This document shows, in pieces, positions 24,801-36,200 of a stretch of DNA of 64,000 nt. The translations under genes were made by a program, and so were the position numbers. Source of the stretch: Aquila chrysaetos chrysaetos (taxonomy: Eukaryota > Chordata > Aves > Accipitriformes > Accipitridae); the NCBI RefSeq assembly GCF_900496995.4, contig NC_044010.1, positions 2,666,001 to 2,730,000 of the forward strand, in the 5' to 3' direction. The notes under the pieces were generated by a model. The model saw nothing but the letters and a program-made list of their open reading frames with translations. It did not search any database and had not been told where the DNA came from. The first letter of the stretch is position 1; every line of letters starts with the position of its first letter.

Positions 24801-27512
24801 AAGAACCCAAAGTCACTAGTCACACTGCATTGCTCTGCTTTGCAGGCTCATCTTGACTTCTCTGTTACTTAGGATTGTCACAAATGACTGGTGCTTCATT
24901 TCATGCATGCTCTCCTCTCTGATTCGCTCTTTCAGCTGCATTGGAGAAGAATGCTTGCAGTGTCATAGCCCAGTGACTACCTCACCGACTCCATCTGGGC
25001 TGAGTGAGTACTGGGGGAACTGAGAGACAGTGGAATCTTTTCAGTGTGGGCTTTTGTTCTGTTAATGCCTTTTGTAAAGTGTTATTTTCTCCACTCTCTC
25101 AAACCATTATTCTTTTTCTCCCTACCATCTGCACATCTTCACTTGCTGTTCTTCCTCTAGCACTTACCTCCTCCTTTCTCAGTCACTCACTCATTTGCCC
25201 TCTTCCTTTTGACTAGATGGGAGCCTTGTCCTTGGCATCATTGTTGCAATATTTGGAGTTATTTCTGTCCTCTACATTGTAAATAAAGTAGTGAAGCTGG
25301 TCCAGGAAAATGGGATAGCATCATCTTTCTACTCCTGTGGTGAGTACAGCAGCATATGCAGTGATATTAATGGGGATAGACATCATCCTCTGTGTGTTTG
25401 TGTATGCACACGTGTGAGGGGAAAAGTGGGATCCTGTTACTGGGCTTTGCTGCAAGGCCAGAGGAACATGAGAACTTGACAGCTAAGCTTATTGGTGCAG
25501 TTCTTACAACTCTGCATCCACACCAGTAGCTGTGACTGGAAGTGCATGTGAGCTCATTGCTGGGAGATGTGCATTTTGCTATAAAACCTTTTTGAGGGTA
25601 GGATTGCGAATAGTTGCTTTCCTGTTTTCTCTGGGATGTGAGGAAGTGAAAATAATTTCTGCTTTCTTTTTTTTTCTTTAAAGTTTCTTTGCCACAGACA
25701 ACCAAGGAGCCAGTACCTGAGGTAAGCAAGATGATGGGTGTAAGAGCTTGCTTTCCGCTTTCAACTATGTTAGCCTGGGATCCAGAGTAACATTTTTCCC
25801 CATGGGCTGTTTATAGGCCTTGTATTTTCAAATGAGCTGAGTAATAGGGCTGTTTAATTCAGAAGTCTTTTCCTGTAGAGGGTGGAGCCATTAACATTTT
25901 ACTTCCCCTCTTCTAGAGGATGCTTTTCAAACTTCTGGGTTTTTTCTTTTTTTCTTTCTGGATGCATTTTTTTCAGATAGCTGGTCCTTAATCCCTTTTT
26001 CTCCCTATATACCCCAAGCTTGGAGGATTTAACTAATTTTACTTCAGATCTTGACCACACAAGCCTCTCGGTGCTGCTCCACAGTGTTCTCTAAGGCCCA
26101 ATGTTGTTCTGCAGTTAAGAGGGCCCAAGCAGTAGCTGAGGTGGGGTTTCCACAGCCTTACAGAGAAGGCTGATGAGAAAGGTGGCACGTGGAGCTTGTA
26201 GAATGGTGGTGATTTCGGGTCCCAGCCTTACTTGATTTTGTAAAGAAATATTTTTTCCAGACTACTATTTTTTGATGCCAAAAGAGAGTTAAACTCCTTG
26301 GGTTCTGCTGGAAAGAAATGTTTGGTGCCTTCTGCTCAGACAAGGCATATAGGAAGAACTAAAACCTCAGCACCTGCTCCCCACCTATCTTGGATAAATT
26401 TTACTATATAAAACTAGTGGTTCCTTGCAGGAGACAGGTGTATTGTGCTGCTGCAGGTGATTCAGGACTAAGAAAATGTGTCTTTCAGGTTGAGGTAAAA
26501 AGAAGTGAAATTTCCATCCTTCTTCCTGAGTCCCAGAAGGAAACGCAATTGTCAGTGAATGCAACACCACCACCTGCACCTCTGCCGCAAAGTTCACATG
26601 AGCTACCAGACTGTGTCAGACCTGCCAGGAGGACACAGCTTCCAGACAGTAAGTGAAACTCCCCTGTCCTTCCCTCCTTCCCCAGACAAATGAGAACCTG
26701 ATTATGGAGATGCGGCTAGGAGGATGTTGGACAGACCTTACCCAGTGTGCATGACCTGTGTGTATACTTCATGCATGGCACAGTACAAAGGCAGAAGCAT
26801 GCCCAAAGTCTGTGAGGCTGTACATGCTAACCATCTATGCAAGGCCTTTCTGTTGTCTCTTTTCCCTACCAGCAAAATGGATTGTCGTATGTGGTGACAT
26901 GCTGTCAGTCTTAATGCCTCTGGGATGATGACCCAGAGCATTCCTTTTGCAGGAATGTGTGGCAGCAGTGCCCTAAGTGTGCATGCTCAGCTCTGCTCAT
27001 AACCTTACACAATATGGAAGCATTCCCATTGCTTTTTGAGGGCTAAGAGCAAGTCTGGACATCGCAGGAGTTTGTGTGACTACTCTGTAGAAGACCTGAA
27101 CAGGAGGGGGCAATGCATGATCCCAGGCACCATCCAGCCCTGCATTATTTTCATTCTCCTTGAGGCTGCAGAATCCTCGTTCTCACACTTTATTTCTTCT
27201 CTTTTCACAGATCCTGCTATTCTCTACACTGTGGTGGATCACGTACCACCGTCTCGGTGGAAAGAGTTTGTGAGGCGTCTGGGTCTGAGTGACTATGATC
27301 TAGAGCGAATTGAGATGGAGCATCGGCGTTTACGAGATGCCCAGTATGAAATGCTTAGACTGTGGAAACTGCGCATGGGCCATGCTGCAACTGTGGAGCA
27401 CATCAGCTGTGTTCTCAACCAGATGGAGCTGAGTGGCTGCAGTGAAGCTATTCAAGAGGCTCTGCTAAACCAGAACTCTCCTCAACCTTGCAGCCTCCAC
27501 AGCCATCTTTAA
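11978..27512 (+). CDS. TNFRSF1A: TNF receptor superfamily member 1A (TNFR1), death-domain receptor
   Basis: Type I membrane receptor for TNF that signals through TRADD/RIPK1 to NF-kB or to cell death. Exons: 11978-12016, 21851-22052, 22363-22491, 22801-22944, 24527-24608, 24936-25003, 25217-25339, 25684-25721, 26489-26648, 27211-27512. The joined frame is 1,287 nt, 428 residues plus TAA; human is 455 with ten exons. Order: signal peptide (about 1-26), a conserved basic REKR site before the first cysteine-rich domain, cysteine-rich domains ending near residue 210 with the family-typical [11 protein letters not shown], a membrane span at about 224-245, and a death domain at about 331-413 containing [20 protein letters not shown]. 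The [10 protein letters not shown] block distinguishes TNFR1 from other death receptors. The cytoplasmic linker between membrane and death domain is about 83 residues, clearly shorter than human. Borders are read directly; identity is from remembered similarity. Confidence 0.94.
14330..15180 (-). mobile_element. Ancient degraded CR1 LINE 3' fragment
   Basis: Highly diverged, but word order matches the 3' end of old amniote CR1 elements read on the minus strand. On the plus strand it runs: TTTCCAGTAGTGGCCAACAG (3'UTR-type) near 14355, CCAGTTCACCTTCTCCATGG near 14738, GGGGACCAGAACTACAGTCTG near 14919, and ATGGATTTATATATTGGCA near 14950. These correspond to antisense reverse-transcriptase codons of CR1. 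An old insertion is inferred from the many mismatches and indels. The exact boundaries and the subfamily are uncertain. Confidence 0.7.
18212..19227 (+). mobile_element. CR1 LINE 3' end (ORF2 C-terminus, 3'UTR, octamer tail)
   Basis: Truncated CR1 non-LTR retrotransposon. It starts within the reverse transcriptase gene (words such as FADDTKLG around 18335) and carries several frame breaks, including a stop near 18388 and a frame change near 18590. It has a 155-codon open remnant at 18674-19141 with RPLLEYC-like and [21 protein letters not shown] motifs. It ends in the typical ATTCTATTCT tail at about 19217-19227. Same orientation as TNFRSF1A. CR1 is the dominant LINE of birds and reptiles, which supports the host assignment. 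Confidence 0.93.
18674..19141 (+). pseudogene. Remnant of CR1 ORF2 reverse transcriptase C-terminus
   Basis: An open stretch inside the CR1 element containing [15 protein letters not shown] and [19 protein letters not shown], the conserved C-terminal region downstream of the polymerase domain. The endonuclease and the catalytic polymerase motifs are not present in intact form, so no active enzyme is coded. Confidence 0.85.
22945..24526 (+). other. TNFRSF1A intron 4
   Basis: A 1.6 kb pyrimidine-rich intron between the exon ending at codon C of NGIIANC and the exon coding [10 protein letters not shown]. No repeat or embedded gene was recognised. Confidence 0.7.
25217..25339 (+). CDS. TNFRSF1A: TNFRSF1A exon 7 (transmembrane exon)
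   Basis: Codes the single membrane span, whose core is [19 protein letters not shown], followed by a basic stop-transfer stretch (NKVVK). Acceptor TAG before 25217 and donor GTGAGT after 25339 are seen directly. Confidence 0.9.
27211..27512 (+). CDS. TNFRSF1A: TNFRSF1A exon 10 (death domain and stop)
   Basis: Final 100 residues. It begins [14 protein letters not shown] and carries the death-domain helices, including [13 protein letters not shown] and the conserved AQYEMLRLW segment. It ends HSHL then TAA. This exon alone is enough to name the gene. Confidence 0.95.
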
Positions 27513-28499
27513 TCTGTTTCTGCTTTAGTTGCCCTTACTATGACTCTCAAGAGAGGACCATAACTCCCTTCCTTTTCTGTCTTCCTTTTCCCATACCTCC
27601 CTATCTTTCTAACACTCTTCAGCTGGGTTTGTTGGAGACAGCAGCAGATTTATGCTGGAGGAAGGCTGAGGTTTGCTTCTCAACCACCATGTAGTTCAAC
27701 ACCTTTAAGCCATGACAGACCTCTGCAACAGCTCCTTTCCCAAGGAGGGAAAGCACCTTGTAAAGGAAGTGGTGTGTGTGGACTCTGACCAAGATGAAAA
27801 CAGGAGCTCAGAGTGACTTGATAGATCAGCTGCTCTATGGACAAGTTGTTGCTGAAACAGGTGCTCCACCCACCATGCAGTGGGTAAACTTGTAGGGTGA
27901 CTTGGTTAAGCTGGCTGTTGAGATGGTAAAGTACTCGCTCACTTTTTGCAGATCTGTTTTTCTGCAAGATCAGACAGTTGAACTGGCTCACATTGCAGCC
28001 CTTTGATTGCTTCATCTGACTCAAGGGAAGCGGTAGGAGGATGTGCCTGTTTCTGGGAGCAGGAGAGGATTGCCCCCTTTCGGTATCAACTAGTTATCGC
28101 TGTGGCAAAAGAGTCATGGAGATTCAGAAGTGGAGGCTCAGTGAGAAACGGGAGGACGTTATCCTTTCCACAACCCCACTTCCCTCAGGTTCAAGAGGAA
28201 TAAGGATTCTGAGCCAGTGAGTCAGATGAGAGGGTTGGTGCTTTTTTCTCGAGTTTTTGTTTTCTGTGCCTAGAAACCATGTAAGATAGCATTAACAAAA
28301 TACCTGCCTGTGTGTTTGTCCAAGTGCAGAGGGGAAAGGAATGCGTGCGTGTGTCTGGGTGAGAAGCGTGGTGCTCAGAGGGTGGTAGTGTGAGTGCCTC
28401 TGCAAATCTGTGCTCGCACACAGGTCAGTAGGCTTGTGTCTACCTGCTTGTCTATCTCTGAACAATTTGCTGAATCTGATCTAACTGCAAATGGGACTG

Positions 28500-28510
<11 letters not shown>

Positions 28511-28530
<20 letters not shown>
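28511..28530. repeat. AT dinucleotide microsatellite
   Basis: About ten AT units inside the likely TNFRSF1A 3'UTR, flanked by ACAT and GTAT. Confidence 0.85.
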
Positions 28531-28728
28531 GTATTTTAGCAACAGTTGAATAACTTCACACTACTTCCTGGACTGCATTCTGTGATTGCTACTTGGGTGT
28601 GAGAGCCATTTGGTACCATCTCCAGGCTCCCACCATCGCTTTCCCACAGGTAGTACCCTGGGTGAAGCAGAAGTAGCAAAAATCAATTAGCCTGCATCAG
28701 GTGCAGGTTGTCCACACATTTGTAACGT

Positions 28729-28759
<31 letters not shown>

Positions 28760-30189
28760 AGTCTCTTGTCCCTTGACCAGAGAGAAACTTTCTATTGTAA
28801 ATACACTAAACGTTCTGAATTAAAATTCATATTTTTACCTCTGCCCCTGGTCTGGTTTTGTCCATATTGGCTTCTCTTCTGTGGGTGGGGGCAGAGAAAG
28901 GGGAATAACTTGCAGATGTGGCAAGAGTGGGCTGCAGGAATGAGTGGCTTGATGGTCTGATGAAATTTTTCTTAAAAATCAAGTTTTATGAACTTTTGTA
29001 TGTAAAGGGTAGCTGCCCTCAAGCCACAGGAAGCTGGCTGAGGTCAGGAAGTAGGACTGAAATTAAATCCGGTTGCAGGTCTTCTCAGATATTCAAGAGT
29101 CAAAGGGCACGCTAAGCATAGTTAAAGTGAATTTTTAAACAACATACCATGAGTCATTTTGATTTGTATGTGGCTTTTTAAAGAGGAAATTATCTTTAAA
29201 TAAAAGAATAATAATAGATTATACTTTAATGCTAATCTTACAGAAGCGTGTTTTTGTCTGAGGAACCAAAGCACCATGTTAAGGCAGTAAGGACGGTTCC
29301 TAGTCTAGCGCTGAGAAAACTCGAAAGTTCACGACAGTCAGTGGCAAAGCCAGGAGCTGAAGTCAGTTTTAATTCCCAGCTTGAGGCTTTGTTTTGCTAT
29401 GCCCACATACTATTTTAACTGAGGCTGGTTTGTTTTTTTTTTTTTTAATCAAGGGAGATGGTACAAAACTCATTGTAATACACTTTCATAATTTGTGTTC
29501 AAGAAGCACAGCAGTATAATGATTACTGTAGATGTGTAACTGCTTAAAGTGGGGAAATGATCAGAAATCCTTTCCAGGTGTGACACTTAAGAATTGGTTT
29601 TGGTGTTTGTTTGTTTTTTTTTACTGTGTAATCGCTCATTTAAAATCCAGGTGTTTTTAAAGTTCACCCTGCAAGGGAAGCCACAGGCAGGGGAGCAGCC
29701 GGCCACAGGCTGCTGCTCCGTCACCGGTGACTTAATGCACCGCATTAATTACACAGAAATCCGTGACTACGAGGCGTTTCAGAGAACGTTGAAGATGTCG
29801 TCACGGTAACGAAGGTGACCTGGGCAGGTAATAAAAGCAGAGACTCCTCGTCCTGCGGAGTCTGAGCCTGGACTGAGCGGCCGCCAGAAAAACCGACCTT
29901 GGAGCTGTAGGTTTGGGGCTTTTTTTTTTTTATTATTATTTTTGGGGTCTTTATGACTCATTCAGTATCTAACTCGGAGGCGATGATGCCCGTATATAAA
30001 ACATTCATATTTTAAAATATAAATCTCTATTCGCCCGACTCCCTCCGCAGCAGCCGCGCCCCGCCGCTCCCCCGTCCCCGCGCTGGGCGATGGTCTGAGC
30101 GGCCTGACACCCGCTTGCCCCCCCCCCGCCTGCTGCACTTTGGTACGCCCCAAGGCGCCGCGGTGCGCGCCGGGAGCCGGGCGGGCGGC

Positions 30190-30218
30190 GCGGTCGGTCG
30201 GTCGGTCGGTCGGTCGGC
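30190..30218. repeat. CGGT tetranucleotide repeat in METTL16 5' region
   Basis: Six consecutive CGGT units, about 50-75 bases upstream of the METTL16 start codon and therefore probably in its 5'UTR or core promoter. Confidence 0.85.
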
Positions 30219-30266
30219 GGGGAGGGCGGTGAGGCCGCTCCGCGCTCCCGGCGGTTCCCCTCCGCC

Positions 30267-33200
30267 ATGGCCCTCAACAAGTCCATGCACGCTCGCAACC
30301 GGTACAAGGACAAGCCTCCCGACTTCGCTTACCTGGCCGGCAAGTACCCCGAGTTCCAGCAGCACGTACAGACCACCCTCACCGGCAGGGTGAGGTAGGG
30401 CCCGTCGGCGGGAGGGCGGGCCGGGCCGGGCCGGGCCGCGTCCTGGGGCTGTGGAGCGGCTCCCGCCGGCTCCCGAGGGCCGTGTCCGTCCCGGGGGGGT
30501 GGCGAGGGAGAGGGCGCTGGCACCCGTAACCGCTGCTTGTACCTTTTCAGCCTGAATTTCAAGGACCCTGAGGCGGTGAGAGCTCTGACGTGTACCCTCC
30601 TGAAGGAGGATTTTGGGCTTACGATTGACATCCCCGTGGAAAGGCTTATTCCTACCGTTCCCTTGAGGCTGAACTACATCCACTGGGTAGAGGATCTCAT
30701 TGGTCACCAGGATGCTGACAAGCAAGTCCTTAGGCGAGGCATTGACATAGGTACCTGGGAAAACAAAATGTTGAATTCGCTATTTACCGTCAATGAAACT
30801 AGCCGATAAAACCTGTTATGCGCCCGTAGAGAAATGGGAAGTCTGAGAGGCAAAAATCTGAACCGTGCTCGCCATGGTGAAACGGGCAATCTGACTCCAC
30901 TGGTATTTTGTTCGGCTTCTTGATGGGTCGGGTTTCTCTGCACAAACACAAGAATGGCCATAGCGGGCAATTATTTGGCTTTGCGTGGCCTTGGAACTCT
31001 CTTGGGTGCAGCTCTGTGTGGTATACAAAAATTATGCTGCTAGTAACGCAGGCAAAAATGTCATTCTACAGTAATTTAAAAAAAAAAGATGGCATTTCTT
31101 CTTAGTCTTCTAACTAGTGAATTATATTAGCAATGTGCTAATTTTGGACAAGAGAGTTTGAGAGTTGCATAACAATGTTTTCTAGTGTTCCTTTTAATAA
31201 AATTTCTGTGCTTTCAGATGTATTTGACAGATGAATGATCTGTCTTTTTTAAACTTTGTTCTTTTTTTTGTTGTTTTTTTTTTTCAATGCAGCTATTTTC
31301 ATGAGCTATATTGTAAAAAAAACCAAAAAACGCTTAATTAGAAACTGAGACAAATATTGCAAAGCTGTCTTTTGGTTGTAGATGGTCAAAGATTTCCTGT
31401 ATGTTGTTGAAAACAAAATATTTTTTAAACTGGACTGAGCATCCACAGATGGATGATACTGACATGAGCCTAGGAGCATCACAGCTTGCTCAGTTTCAGT
31501 ATCCAGGTTATTGGATGATATCTGGGCAATATCTGGATTAAGTAGTAGACTGACGTAAATGGTTATTCAGTAAAGATGTGAATTTATAAGATGTACACTG
31601 ATGCACATAATTTGGTGTTCATTAGAAATAAAAAAAAAAAGGCAAGCTCTGTAGGAGCAAGAAACTATATTTGACACACAGATAATAAAATTGGTTTGGA
31701 TTCCAAATTTTTGGTGATTCTATATGAATTACTTAAAAGGCACCTGCAATGATACATTTTAATTTAGTTCACGTCTTTTTAATTTTTTTGTCAATAGACT
31801 CTTCCTTTACAATTTCAAAGGCTTGTTTCTGAAGATTGTTTTGTGTTGAAGTACTCATAATGAAATAGAGAGATGCTGGAATTTCCTTTCGAACTTGTGT
31901 TTTAATGCTTAAAACTTTAGTTTTTAAGATGTTAAAACTTTAGTTATTGTCTTCAAAGCTTGGGTTCAGTAGTCTCAGTTACCATGCCAGTTTTTTCATT
32001 ACTGTTTTCTTGGTGTTCACTAGCATGATTTTTTTTAATGGAATTTTTGTTCTCCTGAAATTTACTGACTTGCATTTTTAGCTGGATTTGTGATGGAAAC
32101 AAGGGTTATATCATTACGTAGTGTGTGCACAGCTGCATTCCTTTCATAACTTTTAACCTTGTTAGCCAGCTTCTATGTATTTGATATTAGGTTGCATTTT
32201 CAAAAACAGTTTCTGTGAACTTTGTCACGGTAGGTGCTTAGGTAGAAGAGACAGATCCTTTAAGTCCTCCAAATATTGAAAAAATCTTCAGTTTGAGTTG
32301 GCAGTGAACATTGATGTTCCAAATCCGGGAAAGCAGTAAGTCATCCAAGAGGAACGTTAACAGGAGTGCTGGAAATAACTGCATGCTTTTGTGTACTGAC
32401 AGACATCATTATTTATGTTTCAATAAGTCAGTATAACAGTAGACTCTCGATATATCTCTGAACTCAAGTTTTGTAGTGGTGAGATATCATTCCCTTTTCT
32501 TGTGTCCATTCCCTTTAATCCTAAATTCGACTGTCATTGGTAATTAGATCATCTAGATATGCCATAATTACGAGAATGAATTATTTTGTGCTAGCATATA
32601 TTTCTCTTTGTTACCAAGTTGTCGTTTATATACTAGATGTGATGTCACATGGTATGGAATACCCCTTTGGCCAGTTTGGGTCAGCTGTCCTGGCTGTGTC
32701 CCCTCCCAGCTTCTTGTGCCCCTCCAGCCTTCCTGCTGGCTGGGCATGAGAAGCTGAAAAATCCATGACTTTAGACTAAACACTACTTAGCAACAACTGA
32801 AAACATCAGTGTTATCAACATTCTTCTCATACCTAACTCAAAAACATAGCACTATACCAGCTACTATGAAGACAATTAACTTTATCCCAGCTGAAACCAG
32901 GACACAAGTTTTTATCTGCCTGGTGATCTTTTTAGATATCCTAACTGGCACCTCTGTTTCTCTCATTGTTTTGGGCGTTAGGGCAAGACAGTGTGATGGA
33001 ACAGATATTTTTTTTTTTTTTGCGGTTGCATCAAAGTAAGTTATTTGTGGTAGATAATAGAGAAACGCACAAGAAAAACATTTGTGATAGGGTTTTTCAT
33101 AGTAGAACCAGAATATATTTGGCTTTCACTTTATAAATTAATCGCTGTCATATAGGGAAAAAAAATAAAGTTCACTAAAGAACTGAGTAGTAAATGATCA

Positions 33201-36200
33201 GTAATCAATGTTTTCTTGAAGTTAGTTCTTTTTGTTGTAAAAAGTACATAGTTAACAGCCACACTGCGTATAACACCAGAGACTTGTTTTGCCTTTCTCA
33301 TGGCTTTTCACTTCTGCAGGGACAGGGGCATCTTGCATATACCCATTACTTGGAGCAACTTTGAATGGCTGGTATTTTCTTGCAACAGAAGTGGATGATA
33401 TGTGCTTCAATTATGCCAAGAAGAATGTGGAACAAAATAACTTGTCTGATCTTATAAAAGGTATGATGTAATAAGGTATTTAGTAGCATACAAATGTTGT
33501 GGTGTATTTTTGCCATGTTCAGTGGCATATCAGAATCCGTATTCCTGCCAAATACTGCTCAATTGTTGTTATTGAAACAGATTGTCTATTAAGGTCTGCT
33601 TATGCTGAAGCCAGGAAGTCGCAGCTTCTCTAGAATGGGATGTGTGGATAGAGAACTACTCATCCTTAAAAAATCTGAAAGTTAAACTTCACCCTGGGGT
33701 GTTTTCCTCTCTCCATATTTTTTTGTCTGTTGCTGAAGTATTTCTTAGAGTTTGTGCTGTTTCTGCTGTTAGGAGACCTGGCGTGCTCCCCTCAGATAAT
33801 TTGCATGACACTGCCATATATTCGCATCTTGTACAGAGACAGTCCTTCATCCTAATTTCTGAGTTAGGTCCTAACAGTGCCTGTGGTAGTAGCAGTATGC
33901 CAGACTTGGTCTGTGGATGACCTTGGAAAATTTTCTGTGGCAGCTCAGTACACTAAAAAGCAGGTCTGTTATTCAGCTCTGAAATAAAATCTTCACTTCT
34001 GCTGGATTTTGGAAGTACCCTTTTTACCAAAACGTTGTCGTCTTGGTCTGTCCTCCTTGTCAGTCTTGAAGATCCAGAACTTGATGTGGAGAACAATGAC
34101 AGTTTTCTGTTACTACTGCCATCATAGGAGTTTTAGTGCTGTGGTCGTGTTTCACTATACTGGAAAAACCTCTGGCAAAGCAAAATGCCTCATGTGAGGC
34201 TGTAGTGCCAAAGGTGATAAGCTGGAGTAAATGACTGATTGCTGGTGGGTAGAGCCACGGGCAAGGGATTACCACTGGTGGTACCTGTAGCCAGACGCTG
34301 CCTAGGAATGATCCACCCTGCCACTTTTTAACTCCTGGGCCTGAATTGTTTAGCTAGAGCTGAGTATAGTACTGTAGCTAGTAACTTGTTTAGCAAGGCA
34401 TTTTGGAGTCAGATTAGACATCTTCCTGTCATTCTGGTTTAAAAAAAAAAAACAAAAAACCCAACAAAAAACCAAACAACAAAAAACAACGCAGAATTTT
34501 TGTTGTGTTCTAGGAGTCTGTCTTGAAATTTTTCCCAAATAGCTTCATTTGGAGATCGTGTTAGAATATAGCCTTTGTTCTTCTAACTTCAATGGAAAAA
34601 AAAAATCAGTGATAGTAAAAACAGCAGTAATGCAGGGATGATTATTAATTGCATCATAGCTTCTTTTTTCCCAGAGGAAAAAAGACCGAAGTTTTTTGGC
34701 TGAAAGTGAAATACTGCTTGCCATAACTTTCTTCCAAAGGGAATCTCTCCTATATGTGCAAAACAGAAACTGATAAACCTGGGCATTGATGTAAATACTA
34801 AAAAAAAATTACATGTGTTCTGAGTTGTATATCTGTTTTACTGGAATGGTATGATGGCCAGAATTTATCTGCTGGTATTTAAAAAAAAAAAAATTAAAAA
34901 AATAAAAATATTAGTACCCTGTATGTAATGGTAGGCTAAGGTACTTTCCACCAACTTGGACTCTGGAAGATTTCAAACTACTTGCAAGGTAATTTAGGTT
35001 TGCTTTGTGATATGATTATTACATTGTGTTTTTTCTGTTTTTTTCTGTTGGTTTTTTTTTTCTTTTTTTTTCCCCCCAATCTCCATAAAATTGAAAAGAG
35101 TATTGCCAACAAGAAAGGCAGTAAAATTCTCTGATAACTGTGGGCTGGATATTTCAAACCATGTATATAAGTAAACATCTCTGTGTGCAACAGCAACTGC
35201 TATGTTAGGCCTCAGTGCCAAAAGTATGCACTGTGCAGCTTCTGGAGATATTTAGTGATTTCTTGGAGGACTGTAACCTGAAAACCATCAGTCCAACTGA
35301 TGTAATGCCTTGCTAAAGAACTTTTGGCTTTGACTTGGATGTGTAATTAGTAATTTGTATTTAGTAATTTGTAATTAGTAATTACTAATTTTATTAGTTT
35401 ACCGTTTTTTAATGTTATAAGGGAAGCAGGGGAACAGATACCTACAGAGGTAAGAAAAAGTCACACTTTAATGTCAACAATTTTAAATGTGAACAACTTA
35501 ATACAAGGAGAAGTGCTAAGTGTTTAATTTAGAAATTTAAGATTATAAACCAGGGGACAATGTGTTAAATGTATTTTTAAAATGAACTGTCCTTCTATTC
35601 TCATAGGATTTAAAATTTGTTTATCTCTTGACTATAAGTTTCTGTACTCTGAAATGCTTGTGACTTGCAGAATTCCAGCTTTAAAGTTAGCGGGTGTTCT
35701 AGGTATTATTCTTGTTACATATAACCTGAACTTTGGTAATTGCCTGCTATCCTAACAATTTTGTATTCTTAAGGTGGTGATAAACTGTAGTAGTAAATGT
35801 TAGGAAGAGAGGCATGTCTTCTGCCTCCGTTCTAAATATCTTTGTTCTATGTGCGTTATCCGTGAGTTGCAGGACTGGTAAAGTCTGCAAGAAGTCCTGC
35901 TTGTAATAATCTTTATACATGCTTTAACTGGACTTCATCCGTATTTAAATTCCTGCTCCTTGGGCTGGAGTTTCTGTGGTCTTCAGAAGATGCGTGGCAG
36001 GACTTGACCACAATTTCCAAGGGAATTATATAGCCTTTGGGGAAAGACAGTGGAGATCTATGTGGGTGGGATGTTTGCCTTCATCCTTGTGATGGGTAAT
36101 AATAAGTTGGTGGACCCAAGTAAGCAGAAGATTTGTCCAGACAGGAAACTCTAATCTTTTTCTTCTGTTGTGATTCTTCTAAGTCGTGTAAGACTACAGT

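Larger units (their letters stand above)
27513..30266 (+). other. TNFRSF1A 3'UTR and gap to METTL16
   Basis: 2.75 kb. The 3'UTR probably runs from 27513 to a polyadenylation signal at 28819 (ATTAAA) or 29199 (AATAAA). It includes an AT dinucleotide run (28511-28530) and a T-run (about 28732-28759). The CpG-rich METTL16 promoter starts near 30040. No additional gene was recognised. Confidence 0.6.
30040..30540. promoter_or_regulatory. CpG island / METTL16 promoter and first exon
   Basis: GC-rich block around METTL16 exon 1. It holds a CGGT tetranucleotide repeat upstream and a GGGCC pentamer repeat just inside intron 1. No TATA box was recognised. The start codon sits in a strong context (TCCGCCATGG). 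Confidence 0.75.

Noticed and set aside
30027..30725. A 232-codon minus-strand open frame over METTL16 exons 1 and 2
   Set aside because: It is the antisense shadow of METTL16 exons and a GC-rich promoter, including an artificial Thr-Asp-Arg-Pro repeat produced by the CGGT tract.
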